Below, piece after piece: positions 27,760-36,989 of a stretch of 64,000 nt of DNA; the stretch's first letter is position 1, and each line of letters opens with the position of its first letter. The notes under the pieces were generated by a model. That model was not told the DNA's origin. It saw only the letters and a list, made by a program, of their open reading frames with translations, and did not search any database. A program made the translations under genes and the position numbers. This DNA comes from Oceanicoccus sagamiensis (lineage in GTDB: Bacteria > Pseudomonadota > Gammaproteobacteria > Pseudomonadales > Dasaniaceae). The DNA lies in NCBI RefSeq assembly GCF_002117105.1, contig NZ_CP019343.1, forward strand, positions 682,001-746,000, given 5' to 3'.

Positions 27760-28704
27760 ATGGAATACAGCAGCAGCGCTGTACAACATATTTTGGCAAG
27801 CCACTCTGTCGAAGAGTTTAACCAATCGATTGACAGCTGGGAGTTGGAATTTACCCAGCTTGAACGCGGCCAATTTTACAGTCAGCAAACACTGGTTTAT
27901 AGCCAGCATAGTCTGGCACTGCGGGTGCACTTTAACCGCAGGCTACTGCAGCGGGGTATTGCCCCTGCCAACTTTATTACTTTTGGCCTTAGAGCATCCT
28001 CTGGGGCTGAAGCTCTTTGGCATCAGCGGGCGATAACCACTGACACACTGGAAGTTTTCCCCAGTTATAGTGATTTTGAGGTGGTTACTCCAACTGGGTT
28101 TGATGCCTACACCATTAGTATCAGCCGTGAGCAACTGGAAGCTATTGCCGAGCAGGAACAACTGGCTATCAATATTGATCAGCTGGCCAATAGTCAGGGG
28201 GTCTTTGAAATAAACCCTGAACACACCCGCCATATTCGGCAATTATTGATGCAAGCCACCCGGGAGCAGTCAGCGCTCAATCAGGAGAGCGTGTGTCAAT
28301 TAATGGACCATGACCTACCCCGCCTTATTCTTGAAACACTAATCGGCGGCCACCATCAACGTCCCTTAAAAACACCCGCCAGAAAACAAACACTGGATAA
28401 AGCACGCAGCTTTATCGCAGAGAACCCCTACGAAATCATACAAGTAGCCACCTTAAGCAAAGTCGCCCATACCAGCAGCCGAACATTAGATAGAGTGTTT
28501 AAAGAGTATCTTGGGGTCAGCCCAAAAAGTTATCTGCTGCTTAAAAAGCTTAATGCCGTACAGAAAGAGCTGATTAACAATAAAGAAGACAGTATTACTG
28601 AGATAGCCAACCGCTGGGGCTTTTGGCATATGGGGAAATTTGCTGCGGACTATAAAAAAACGTTTGGCGAATTACCGAGCGCAACCGCCAAACGTTTTCG
28701 TTAG
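27760..28704 (+). CDS. AraC-family transcriptional regulator 2
   Basis: A 314-residue paralogue of the regulator at 21595. Shared landmarks: SWELEFTQLERG near residue 26, the first HTH (IIQVATLSKVAHTSSRTLDRVFKEYLG) and the distinctive second HTH NRWGFWHMGKFAADYKKTFGELPS. Divergent from the RHH-sulfatase 2 pair across 178 bp, it most likely controls it. Confidence 0.88.
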   Translation: MEYSSSAVQHILASHSVEEFNQSIDSWELEFTQLERGQFYSQQTLVYSQHSLALRVHFNRRLLQRGIAPANFITFGLRASSGAEALWHQRAITTDTLEVFPSYSDFEVVTPTGFDAYTISISREQLEAIAEQEQLAINIDQLANSQGVFEINPEHTRHIRQLLMQATREQSALNQESVCQLMDHDLPRLILETLIGGHHQRPLKTPARKQTLDKARSFIAENPYEIIQVATLSKVAHTSSRTLDRVFKEYLGVSPKSYLLLKKLNAVQKELINNKEDSITEIANRWGFWHMGKFAADYKKTFGELPSATAKRFR

Positions 28705-28716
28705 AGCAACCACCCT

Positions 28717-29268
28717 TTATTCGGGCAGCGCCATATTGTTGTTAATTTTCTTATCCGCATCATCGATAACACCTGCGCTTACACTGATACCAAAATCAGT
28801 AGTCACTTCATCCGGCGTTTTCATCAGTGGGATATTACGCACACGAATCACATTAAGTAAGGTATCCATTTGGCTATCAACCTGCACAAAGCGGATAGCA
28901 TGGACTGGTGATAAAGCCTTGGAGACTTTCTTGTGATAATCTTCACGCAATTTATTGCGGTTTCTCATTAGCTTAAACAAATCTTTAGATAAAGCCGCTG
29001 CACGCTTGTCATCCATTTCACTGTACTTGCTGGAAAACTCTTTAACCAATTCCAGGCGCTGGTCACGAATCGCCATAATTTTGGTGTTATATTCGCGATA
29101 GATGGGGGTAAATTTCTCTTGGTCGGCCGCGGTTAGCTGCATCGAGTCCAGCATAATACCTTCTTTCTTGGCTCTAAGCTGGTCACGAAATTGCTCAAAC
29201 GCTTCAAAATCAGGGGCTGCGGCAACATTGCCAACCAGTAACAGGGTTATTAACAGTCTTTTAATCAT
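28717..29268 (-). CDS. Periplasmic helical protein, Spy/CpxP-like layout
   Basis: A 183-residue protein with a signal peptide (MIKRLLITLLLVGNVAAA) and a long charged helical region: LTAADQEKFTPIYREYNTKI and later MRNRNKLREDYHKKVSKALSPVHAIRFVQVD. The 'LTaxQ...F.piy.ey' pattern recalls LTXXQ/Spy-type periplasmic chaperones and metal-stress proteins, but the match is only general. The ATG at 29268 has GAGGA eight bases upstream. Convergent to AraC regulator 2. Confidence 0.6.
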   Translation of the reverse strand: MIKRLLITLLLVGNVAAAPDFEAFEQFRDQLRAKKEGIMLDSMQLTAADQEKFTPIYREYNTKIMAIRDQRLELVKEFSSKYSEMDDKRAAALSKDLFKLMRNRNKLREDYHKKVSKALSPVHAIRFVQVDSQMDTLLNVIRVRNIPLMKTPDEVTTDFGISVSAGVIDDADKKINNNMALPE

Positions 29269-29369
29269 TCTGGAAATCCTCAAATTATAGATGCTTTAGG
29301 CATCAAGCCTGAGCCGATTGTAAAACATATCCACAAGGCTGAATATCCCCGATAGCTCTGGCTCGGTCA

Positions 29370-30143
29370 TTAATAATTAAATCTAAGCCCTAAACCAAAA
29401 CCCCAATCATAAGACTTATAGCCCCCGATACCCGTTAATGCTTCGGCATAGACACCAAAGGCTGGCGTAAATTGACGGCCAAATTGTAACTCGGCGGATG
29501 CGGGCAAGTCGTTATCGTTTTCCCAGTCTGCCGAGGCAATAGCATCGAGCTTTAGCCAATAGCGGTTAGGGAGCTTTTGAATAGCCAGCAAGCGCAGGGA
29601 GGTAACGCTCACATCAACACCATCGATTTCAGATTCATGTTGCACTAAGGGGATAACAATAGTCCCTGGCCTTACCGTCACAGCGACACCGGCAAAAGGG
29701 ATCAGGGTATGGGCGTCCTGACCTATACCTCGGTCCTGGTTATCAAAATGCACCTTGGCTTCAAGACCTACCGCCAGGCGATAAGGCATATCATTCCAGC
29801 TGCCCTCCCCCGGAAAGTAAATACCCTTGGCTCTGGCGCTATCCAGACCGGAGCGCTGCTGACCGGTGGCATCCGTCTCCCAGTAGCGCAGCTCATAGCG
29901 GAATTTAAGCTTGGGGTTAATCATCAGCGCGCCTTCCAGCGCATAATCATCCAGATCATCGCCATCAATATCGACAAAGCGAGCCTTAAGGTCGGTATTG
30001 CGCACCTTGGCAAGAGGGCTGGATGCATTTTCTGGCTCCGCTTGCTCTTGCGCCACGGCATTAAAGCTCAGCAAAGCGACAAGTGGCAGTATGGCTGTAA
30101 ACAGCCGAGCTGGTCGGCTAGTAGAATAGAAGGAAGTGAACAT
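29370..30143 (-). CDS. Outer-membrane beta-barrel protein, unknown function
   Basis: A 257-residue protein with a signal peptide (LFTAILPLVALLSFNAVAQ), a small acidic segment DIDGDDLDDYALEGAL, then alternating strands (KLKFRYELRYWE, PYRLAVGLEAKVHF, WGFGLGLRFNY) and an aromatic C-terminal residue. This fits an outer-membrane barrel. The DxDGDD stretch could bind calcium. No family recognised. Confidence 0.6.
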   Translation of the reverse strand: MFTSFYSTSRPARLFTAILPLVALLSFNAVAQEQAEPENASSPLAKVRNTDLKARFVDIDGDDLDDYALEGALMINPKLKFRYELRYWETDATGQQRSGLDSARAKGIYFPGEGSWNDMPYRLAVGLEAKVHFDNQDRGIGQDAHTLIPFAGVAVTVRPGTIVIPLVQHESEIDGVDVSVTSLRLLAIQKLPNRYWLKLDAIASADWENDNDLPASAELQFGRQFTPAFGVYAEALTGIGGYKSYDWGFGLGLRFNY

Positions 30144-30270
30144 AGGAACTCTCTTAATTAAGCTGTCTATACGCTAAAAACCTACTTATAGCTTATCCCA
30201 AATTTTTTTAACATCAATAAATCGACATTTTTAAGCACAATCAATAAACAGCTTATGCCATCAATCAGCC

Positions 30271-30294
30271 ATGCATCAATGCATCAATGCATTG
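30271..30294. repeat. Short direct repeat GCATCAAT
   Basis: ATGCATCAATGCATCAATGC followed by ATTG: GCATCAAT occurs twice in tandem and the block ends in AATGCATT. It lies 63-86 bp upstream of the phosphatase start and may be a protein-binding site or simple slippage. Confidence 0.4.
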
Positions 30295-30356
30295 CAAGTC
30301 ATACAACGCTTTTATACTATCTGGACAGCTTCGTATAAATAACAGGAAACAAGATC

Positions 30357-32045
30357 ATGAAGATAGTATCCGGGCCCAGCAAGACGCTACAATCTATCCT
30401 TGTTCTTTTATGGATTATTGCTGCCAGCACTCCCATTAATGCTAAAGAGATTAAACTGGTACTACAAATCACCATTGACGGCCTGCGCCCCGATCTTCTA
30501 CAGCGCTCGCCAAAGCAATTTAGCAAAGGCGGCTTTAATTACCTATTTAACCAAGGCTATAGCTATAACAACGCCCACTATCTACATGCCAATACCGAAA
30601 CCATTGTTGGCCACACTACCCTGGCCACTGGAGCCACACCCTCCGTTCACGGCATGGTAGGCAATGTATGGTTTGACGATCAAGCCAAGCAACTGGCTTA
30701 TAATATTGAAGACCCCAACGCCCCACTATTGCCTTCCAGAGAGACTCAGCAACAAGGTGAGCAGGTTGATCCCTCACAAAAACTGGCTCGTACCCAAGGT
30801 CGCTCACCTGCCGCTATTCTTGTCCCCACTATCAGTGACACCCTGATTGCTTACTATGGCGGGCAATCAAAAAACTTTGCGGTATCAGGAAAAGATCGAA
30901 GTGCGGTGGCAATGGCGGGAAAAACCGGCAAAGCGTTTTGGTTTTCAACCAATACCGGTGATTTTATTACCAGCCAGTATTATTACGATCAATACCCACA
31001 ATGGGTTGTAGATTGGAACCTGCAACGCCAGTCGGAAAGTTACGCCGATAAAAACTGGGACTTAGCTGACAAACCTTCCAGCTATAGTTTAATCGATAAG
31101 GATGACCGCCCTTATGAGGTTGACCTTAAAGGCTATGGTAAAACCTTCCCCCATGCCTATGGCCCCAAAAACCATCCACTGTTGCCCACAAGGGTTTTAG
31201 TTAGCCCAGCCGGTGACCAGCTAACACTGGACTTTAGCAAAGCACTGATTGAAAACGAAGCTATTGGCAAGGACAGTATTCCCGATTATTTATCCCTTAG
31301 TTTTTCCGGAGTCGATGCGGTTAATCATTTTTTTGGCCCCAACAGTCTTGAGAACGAAGAGATCGTTCGGCAACTGGATCGCACGCTGGCGGAACTGTTT
31401 CGCTATATTGATAAAACCGTGGGACTAAAAAATACGGTTATTGTTTTATCCGCCGACCACGGTATGGCAGATATGCCAGAGCATATGACCGAACAAGGGT
31501 ATCAAGTCGGCAGGCTATACTCAGAGCAAGTGGAGGAAATGGCCAATCAATTGGGGGAAGAGCTCTATGGTATTAAAGCTATCAGTCGCTTTTTCTTCCG
31601 GCCCTATCTCTATCTTGATGATAAAAAAATTGCCAGCGCCAAATTGGATAAATCGAGCGTATTAAAAACCATAGCCGCAAAACTTTCCCTGCAGAAAGGT
31701 ATTGCCCTGGCAGTACCCCGAGGCGGTGTTTCTGATATGCAGCAAACACCGATCTACCAGCAAATTGAAAATAATAATCACCCGCAGCGCTCCGGTGATA
31801 TTTATATTGCCCAGGCACCCTACTGGTTTATGTTTGAGAAAGGCCCTATTGCTGCCATGCATGGCTCGCCCTGGCGCTATGATACCCATGTGCCAATTAT
31901 ATTTGCCGGTGCCGGTATCAAAGCGGGTAATAGTAGCCGACGGGTTCACCCTATTGATGTAGCACCAACGCTGGCCAAACTATTAAAGTTATCACCACCT
32001 GCGGGCTCTCAAGGTACTGTTTTGCAGGAAGTTACGGATAAATAA
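30357..32045 (+). CDS. PafA-like alkaline phosphatase / phosphodiesterase
   Basis: A 562-residue exported enzyme of the alkaline phosphatase superfamily. A signal peptide precedes LVLQITIDGLRPDLL (first metal Asp). NTETIVGHTTLATGATPSVHG carries the Thr nucleophile, SGKDRSAVAMAGK matches the Lys/Arg pair that binds phosphate in PafA-type monoesterases, and SADHGMADMPEH and GSPWRYDTHVPI give the remaining metal ligands. This set suggests phosphate-monoester hydrolysis in the periplasm, thus phosphate scavenging. AGGA is nine bases before the ATG. Confidence 0.85.
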   Translation: MKIVSGPSKTLQSILVLLWIIAASTPINAKEIKLVLQITIDGLRPDLLQRSPKQFSKGGFNYLFNQGYSYNNAHYLHANTETIVGHTTLATGATPSVHGMVGNVWFDDQAKQLAYNIEDPNAPLLPSRETQQQGEQVDPSQKLARTQGRSPAAILVPTISDTLIAYYGGQSKNFAVSGKDRSAVAMAGKTGKAFWFSTNTGDFITSQYYYDQYPQWVVDWNLQRQSESYADKNWDLADKPSSYSLIDKDDRPYEVDLKGYGKTFPHAYGPKNHPLLPTRVLVSPAGDQLTLDFSKALIENEAIGKDSIPDYLSLSFSGVDAVNHFFGPNSLENEEIVRQLDRTLAELFRYIDKTVGLKNTVIVLSADHGMADMPEHMTEQGYQVGRLYSEQVEEMANQLGEELYGIKAISRFFFRPYLYLDDKKIASAKLDKSSVLKTIAAKLSLQKGIALAVPRGGVSDMQQTPIYQQIENNNHPQRSGDIYIAQAPYWFMFEKGPIAAMHGSPWRYDTHVPIIFAGAGIKAGNSSRRVHPIDVAPTLAKLLKLSPPAGSQGTVLQEVTDK

Positions 32046-32055
32046 TCATCCTATC

Positions 32056-33225
32056 TTATTGTTTGGGATAACGACGACCATTTAGCAACTGACCTATCCA
32101 TGTATCTCTTACCCAGAGTTGATAGGTCAGCAGGCAAATAGCTAAAGTGCTCAGGCATACCACTAAAAACTTCCACTCCGCCGCCAGTTGCCAGCTATGC
32201 ATTAGCAGGGCAATAGCCACCATTGGTACGGAGTGAAAAATAAATATCCAATAAGCACTATCAGAGAAGTAACGGATCAAAGCATGGTGGCTGACAAAAT
32301 ACCGGCTAAATAAACCGACAAAAGCCAACATAAAAAACATCATGGAAAAACCGGTGGCCGCTGATAATAGACTATGCAGCCAAAAATAATTCGGGCTATC
32401 GGCCTCCCCCTGTGTAGCAAAACCCACCAGACCAACCACCAAAGCAATATGTGCCAGAGCAAAATACAGCCACGCTCGCTTTGCTAACAGGGCAAGATTC
32501 TCAAGCCGTTGATAGAGCATCCAACCTAGCAGAAAGGCCACGCCAAAATAAGCGATAATAGACGGCTGTGGCATCAAACCCAGATCGCCCGATAGCCTGC
32601 CTGAAAAAGAGCCACTTCCCAGCACAGCCAACCAGGCAGCTACTAACAAAATCACTATGGGTGAATAAATCGGTGTTTGCAGTACTCGGCTAACGGCATA
32701 TCGGAGTTTTAACGGTAAAACCGGTTTAAGCTTGATCAAACCAACCAAGATAATGACAAAGATAATCAGATAGTACAGAAACCAGAGATTATGGGTGTTA
32801 TCCCATAATATTCTCGGTTTTTTAACGGCGCTAATATCAAAAACCCACTGCCCGCTGGCCATAATATTTTCCGCATAAATCCGCAAGACAGACATGTTAA
32901 TAGCCAGCAGTGGCAGAAAGATAATAAAAGGCAGCACCAGGCGCTGATAGCGATTAGCCAGCATACCCTCCAGTCCACGCCGGGAGAATAACAGCGCAGT
33001 AAAAAAGCCAGAGAGTAGATAGAAGGTGGGCATTCGAAAGGTATTAATATAGATCAGCACCGCATCCATACTGACAGAGCGCATAGGGTCAATATAATAG
33101 TCCGTGATATCCAGCGTCATATACATTTGCGCAGAGTGTAAAACAACACCGAGACTCATCATCAAGGCCCGCAAAAAATCCAGGCCATGCAGACGCTGAT
33201 CCGATGCTAGCGTTCCGTTACCCAT
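32056..33225 (-). CDS. Acyltransferase family 3 membrane protein
   Basis: A 389-residue protein with about ten helices. RLHGLDFLRALMMSLGVVLHSAQ is the family's N-terminal motif with the catalytic His. The RMPTFYLLSGFF segment after helix 2 and NRYQRLVLPFI are also typical. Such enzymes transfer acyl (acetyl, succinyl) groups to periplasmic glucans, O-antigen or other surface glycans; OpgC is one example. The acceptor is unknown and no glycan gene is adjacent. Convergent with the phosphatase gene, 10 bp apart. Confidence 0.85.
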   Translation of the reverse strand: MGNGTLASDQRLHGLDFLRALMMSLGVVLHSAQMYMTLDITDYYIDPMRSVSMDAVLIYINTFRMPTFYLLSGFFTALLFSRRGLEGMLANRYQRLVLPFIIFLPLLAINMSVLRIYAENIMASGQWVFDISAVKKPRILWDNTHNLWFLYYLIIFVIILVGLIKLKPVLPLKLRYAVSRVLQTPIYSPIVILLVAAWLAVLGSGSFSGRLSGDLGLMPQPSIIAYFGVAFLLGWMLYQRLENLALLAKRAWLYFALAHIALVVGLVGFATQGEADSPNYFWLHSLLSAATGFSMMFFMLAFVGLFSRYFVSHHALIRYFSDSAYWIFIFHSVPMVAIALLMHSWQLAAEWKFLVVCLSTLAICLLTYQLWVRDTWIGQLLNGRRYPKQ

Positions 33226-33377
33226 AGGTCACCCATTATTATTCTTGCTGTTTGCCTGTAAATTAGCATAGCTTATAGCCCGCTGCTGACGGTTTTTTAA
33301 AATCCGTCATATTCTGTACTAAAGTTTGCCAATCTCATTTATTATTTGCCTTTGACTGTACTTAAGGCCACTGATTA

Positions 33378-34781
33378 ATGTCGATACGCCCACTGCTGGT
33401 TTTTATATTCAGCTATCTATTACTCGCCCCACTGCCCTCGCTGGCTCGTGATGTCAGCCAATTGCATCTGGAACCCGGTGATGGCAACTGGTCACTGGGC
33501 TTTGGCCTGCGCAATGCGACTTTTCCCTATATCGGCACTGATGAAGAGACGGACTTTGTGCCCCTAATTACCTATAACGGCCAACGCTATTTTATTGATG
33601 GCACCCGCGCTGGTATACATTTATTAAATAATCAGGATTGGCTAATTAGCGGCTATGCCGCTTATCGCTATGGCGGTTTTAATGAAGAGGATTCTGACGA
33701 GCTGGACGGCATGGACCGTGACGATAGCGTAGATGGTCGTCTGGCCATTACCCGCCGCACCCCTTATGGCCGCTTTACGCTGGATACCGGCGGCGATATT
33801 AATAGCAAGTCCGAGGGCTGGGATGCACAGATCCGCTGGGGTGAAATTTTTGAGCGCGGCAACTACCGCTTTCGCCCATGGATTGGCCTGACTTATGAGG
33901 ACGAAAAGTTAGCCAACTATTACTATGGCGTAAGGCCTGAAGAAGCGGAAGCAGACCGCCCAGCCTACGAAGTCGATAGCACGGTAGAAATGTCCTACGG
34001 TATCGATATGAGCTATCGCTTCTTTACCCATCATTATATCGGCCTTAACTTTCAATACTCGGAACTGGATGACAGTAAAAGAAACAGCCCTATTACTAAC
34101 GAATCTGGCGTGTTTGAAAGTATGTTCTCTTATCGCTATGAATTTAATGATTTTCAAGCAAGTTATAACCCAGACTCCGGCTTTCTGGACGACTTAAGTG
34201 AAGGCGAATGGTATTGGCGTGCAGCCGCAGGTTTAACCACCCGCTCAAAGTTTAATGAGCTGGTGCGTTTTTCCAATTTCTTTAATAACGACGAAAGAAA
34301 TACTGGCTTAGCCAGTTTATTTGTCGGTAAAAAAATCACTGACCGCTTTATGCATCTGCCGTTAGAAGGCTATGTCACAGGGGGTTATGTGCGCAGGCTG
34401 GAAAACGGTGAGCAAAGTGACTTTAATGAGTATGTCTTGGGCTTTAAGGCCTATTTCACCCAATTCCCCTGGTCAGATACAGTTAAAACACGGGTTGGTC
34501 TGGGTGAAGGTATTTCCTATGCTGAAAAAATACCGATTGTCGAAAAAGAAAATGTTGAGGGTAAAAATCGATCCACCTCCCATATGCTTAATTATATTGA
34601 CTGGAGCTGGGATGTCAGTATTGGCGATGTTTTTAACAAACCGGATTTAAAAGAGTGTTATATGGGTTGGTCGATACACCATCGCTCCGGTATTTTTGGC
34701 AGCTCAGATTTCTTTGGTAATGTCGATGGCGGCGGCAATGTTAATACTCTGTATATCCAGTGCCATAACACGGGCAAGTAA
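33378..34781 (+). CDS. Two-barrel outer-membrane protein: MipA/OmpV-like plus PagL-like
   Basis: A 467-residue exported protein, about twice the usual MipA/OmpV length. Residues 30-240 resemble MipA/OmpV (NWSLGFGLRNATFPYIGTDE near 36, later YSELDDSKRNSP). Residues 300-467 resemble the PagL/acyloxyacyl-hydrolase barrel: WSDTVKTRVGLGEGISYAEKIP, a LLNY-type MLNYIDWSWDV, then IHHRSGIFG with the H-x-S pair and GGGN downstream. PagL removes a 3-O acyl chain from lipid A using His, Ser and an acidic residue. If the fold match holds, this may be a lipid A-modifying enzyme. The MipA half is better supported than the PagL half. Confidence 0.65.
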   Translation: MSIRPLLVFIFSYLLLAPLPSLARDVSQLHLEPGDGNWSLGFGLRNATFPYIGTDEETDFVPLITYNGQRYFIDGTRAGIHLLNNQDWLISGYAAYRYGGFNEEDSDELDGMDRDDSVDGRLAITRRTPYGRFTLDTGGDINSKSEGWDAQIRWGEIFERGNYRFRPWIGLTYEDEKLANYYYGVRPEEAEADRPAYEVDSTVEMSYGIDMSYRFFTHHYIGLNFQYSELDDSKRNSPITNESGVFESMFSYRYEFNDFQASYNPDSGFLDDLSEGEWYWRAAAGLTTRSKFNELVRFSNFFNNDERNTGLASLFVGKKITDRFMHLPLEGYVTGGYVRRLENGEQSDFNEYVLGFKAYFTQFPWSDTVKTRVGLGEGISYAEKIPIVEKENVEGKNRSTSHMLNYIDWSWDVSIGDVFNKPDLKECYMGWSIHHRSGIFGSSDFFGNVDGGGNVNTLYIQCHNTGK

Positions 34782-34836
34782 TTAAAAGGTGCTGTTATTG
34801 TTATCAAGTCACCTCTTGATCGCTTTAATGACCAAA

Positions 34837-35130
34837 TTAGCGCTGCGCCACCTTATGCTTAAAGCTATGTAATTCCTGATTATAGTTGTCAGCCAATTTC
34901 TTTAGGCGATAGACAATATGATTATATTTAAAGTTGTTAGTGGCGCATTCAAGTTCTTCCATACCCTCGTTCACGTAAAATTTGACCTCCTCCTGAGCTT
35001 TAAACATTTGCTCTATGGTCGCGGTATCACCGGCAGGGATAGTTGGGGGTTGGTCTTTCCAATCCAAACAACCGGCTTGGGCGAAAGAGGCTAGTGAACA
35101 CAGGGCAAGTGCTGATAGTAGTTTTTTCAT
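34837..35130 (-). CDS. Small periplasmic hypothetical protein
   Basis: A 97-residue protein with a clear signal peptide (KKLLSALALCSLASFAQA) and two cysteines in the mature part (GCLDW, LECATNN) that could pair. The rest is helical and charged. AGGAG lies six bases before the ATG. I do not recognise the family. Confidence 0.65.
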   Translation of the reverse strand: MKKLLSALALCSLASFAQAGCLDWKDQPPTIPAGDTATIEQMFKAQEEVKFYVNEGMEELECATNNFKYNHIVYRLKKLADNYNQELHSFKHKVAQR

Positions 35131-35387
35131 TGTTAACTCCTAATGACGAGATAGTTGCTAAATAGTTAACGGGTCTATTGCAGCTAGCGTGCCAGTTTTT
35201 TTGAACCATTCATGCATAAGAAGCCAAAAACAGTAGAACGATAACTACTGTATTGATTTTTAAAGAAAAAATTTTTTTTAAATCGATAAAACATAGGAAG
35301 AGGGTTTGAGGGAAGAAAATCACTCAATAGTCTCTAACTGTTATTTGTGGTGCACACTCCCCTAGCTGTGCTTTGTTTCAGTGCCTG

Positions 35388-36989
35388 TTATTGGGCGCTT
35401 AAGTACTCTTGCAACTTAGCGTCAGCCTGATCACCAAATAATATCTGGCAGGCTTTTTTTAGACCGGGGGCAGTCATAAGATCCTGCCTTGGAATAACCA
35501 ATTCAATTTTTGAACGTCGCCGCAAAAAGTCTTCCAGCTTGCTAATCATTTCCCGCTCGGCCGCTAACTCAACTTCACAGCGCAGATATTCAGCATTTTC
35601 AATCAGTAGCTTCGCCCCTTCAGGGTCACGCCGGATCGATGCCAATAAATCCAGGGCACTGGCACCATAGCGTCGCCATAAGCGCTCTGTTAGTGGCTCT
35701 GATGATGAAGCAGCGGTCATAGCGTCGAGGGCCATCGCTTTGGCTTGCTGTAAAAATTCAGCTTTAATCTGATTACCCGGCTCGCCATACCAACGCTTAT
35801 CGGGTGAGGGCATGGCTATGCCCAGTTGCTCGACATAGCCTGCAACCTCATCCCCTACATTAATACAGTCCGTCAGCTTGCCGCCAAAAATACTAATATG
35901 CTGGTCTTTAGCGCAGATATCGATGGCATGCTTGCGAGATAGACTTAGCCAATCACCTTTACCCTCTTCCCCCTTAACTGCCAGCGGTCTTACACCACAG
36001 CGCTCGGCTATAACATCTGTCTCTGTTAACGGTTTTTCCAGCTTTAATAGCCGATTAACATTATCCAGAATAAAGCGCCTATCCTCAGCGCTTACTCTGG
36101 CATCGGGATGGTCCAGCGGCGTATCGGTTGTGCCAATACAGGTTTTGGGGCCCATGGGGATAACAAAAAATAAGCGCCCGTCGCTGGCAAAAAAAGCCAG
36201 CACCCGGTTATTTCCCGCAATGCGATCAACCATCAGATGAACACCCTTGGAAAAAAGATGCCGATGCTCCGTAAGCTGGCCGGTCAATTGATTATGCTGG
36301 TCAACATAGGGGCCACAAGCATTAATCAGTACTTTTGAACGAATGGTAAAGTTATCACCACTAATGCCATCCTTTACCTGTGTAGACCAGAGGCCGTCTT
36401 TACGGCTGGCCCCCTGTGACTCAATATAGTTAGCCGCTACGCACCCCTCACTTAAGGCCGTGCGAATAAAATTAAACACAAAGCGCGCATCATTGTCGTA
36501 GAGATAACAGTCAGAATATTCAAAACCACCAGCGACCTGTTCGGTATTAATCACCGCTTCTCTAACCTTAAGTTGTTGCCGGCTTAAATAATGGGGGCGG
36601 CGGGTAAAGAAGCGACCCATTGCCCAATAAAGCAATGTCCCCAGATAAATCATAAAAGGCGGAAAACGAAAACCCTGTTGAATACTGGTAAGAAAGCGAA
36701 TTTCTTTGACGGTGGAGGGGTAGCTGCGCATCAGATGGTTGCGACTTTTACAGAGCTGGTTAACTAATAGAAATTCATAACTTTCCAGATATTTAATACC
36801 CCCCCAGGCGAGGTTGGAGGAATTGGAACTGGTACAACCCGCAAAATCACCGCGGTCAATTAAAGCCACCTTAACGCCTTTGGCTGCCAGAGAGGCGGCT
36901 GCTACCGCGCCATTAATACCCCCACCAAGAATTAATACATCAAAGCTGTCTTCGCGAAGTAACTTGAGGTTAGCCTCCCTTAATGTCAT
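35388..36989 (-). CDS. glpD: Aerobic glycerol-3-phosphate dehydrogenase
   Basis: A 533-residue membrane-associated flavoprotein oxidising glycerol-3-phosphate to dihydroxyacetone phosphate and passing electrons to quinone. FDVLILGGGINGAVAAASLAAKG is the FAD-binding Rossmann motif, and GIKYLESYEF, IGTTDTP and FGGKLTDC are family landmarks. I use the ATG at 36989, which overlaps the glpK stop (TGATG); the longer frame would begin at a TTG inside glpK. The preceding 257-bp gap (35131-35387) shows nothing beyond AT-rich sequence. Confidence 0.93.
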   Translation of the reverse strand: MTLREANLKLLREDSFDVLILGGGINGAVAAASLAAKGVKVALIDRGDFAGCTSSNSSNLAWGGIKYLESYEFLLVNQLCKSRNHLMRSYPSTVKEIRFLTSIQQGFRFPPFMIYLGTLLYWAMGRFFTRRPHYLSRQQLKVREAVINTEQVAGGFEYSDCYLYDNDARFVFNFIRTALSEGCVAANYIESQGASRKDGLWSTQVKDGISGDNFTIRSKVLINACGPYVDQHNQLTGQLTEHRHLFSKGVHLMVDRIAGNNRVLAFFASDGRLFFVIPMGPKTCIGTTDTPLDHPDARVSAEDRRFILDNVNRLLKLEKPLTETDVIAERCGVRPLAVKGEEGKGDWLSLSRKHAIDICAKDQHISIFGGKLTDCINVGDEVAGYVEQLGIAMPSPDKRWYGEPGNQIKAEFLQQAKAMALDAMTAASSSEPLTERLWRRYGASALDLLASIRRDPEGAKLLIENAEYLRCEVELAAEREMISKLEDFLRRRSKIELVIPRQDLMTAPGLKKACQILFGDQADAKLQEYLSAQ

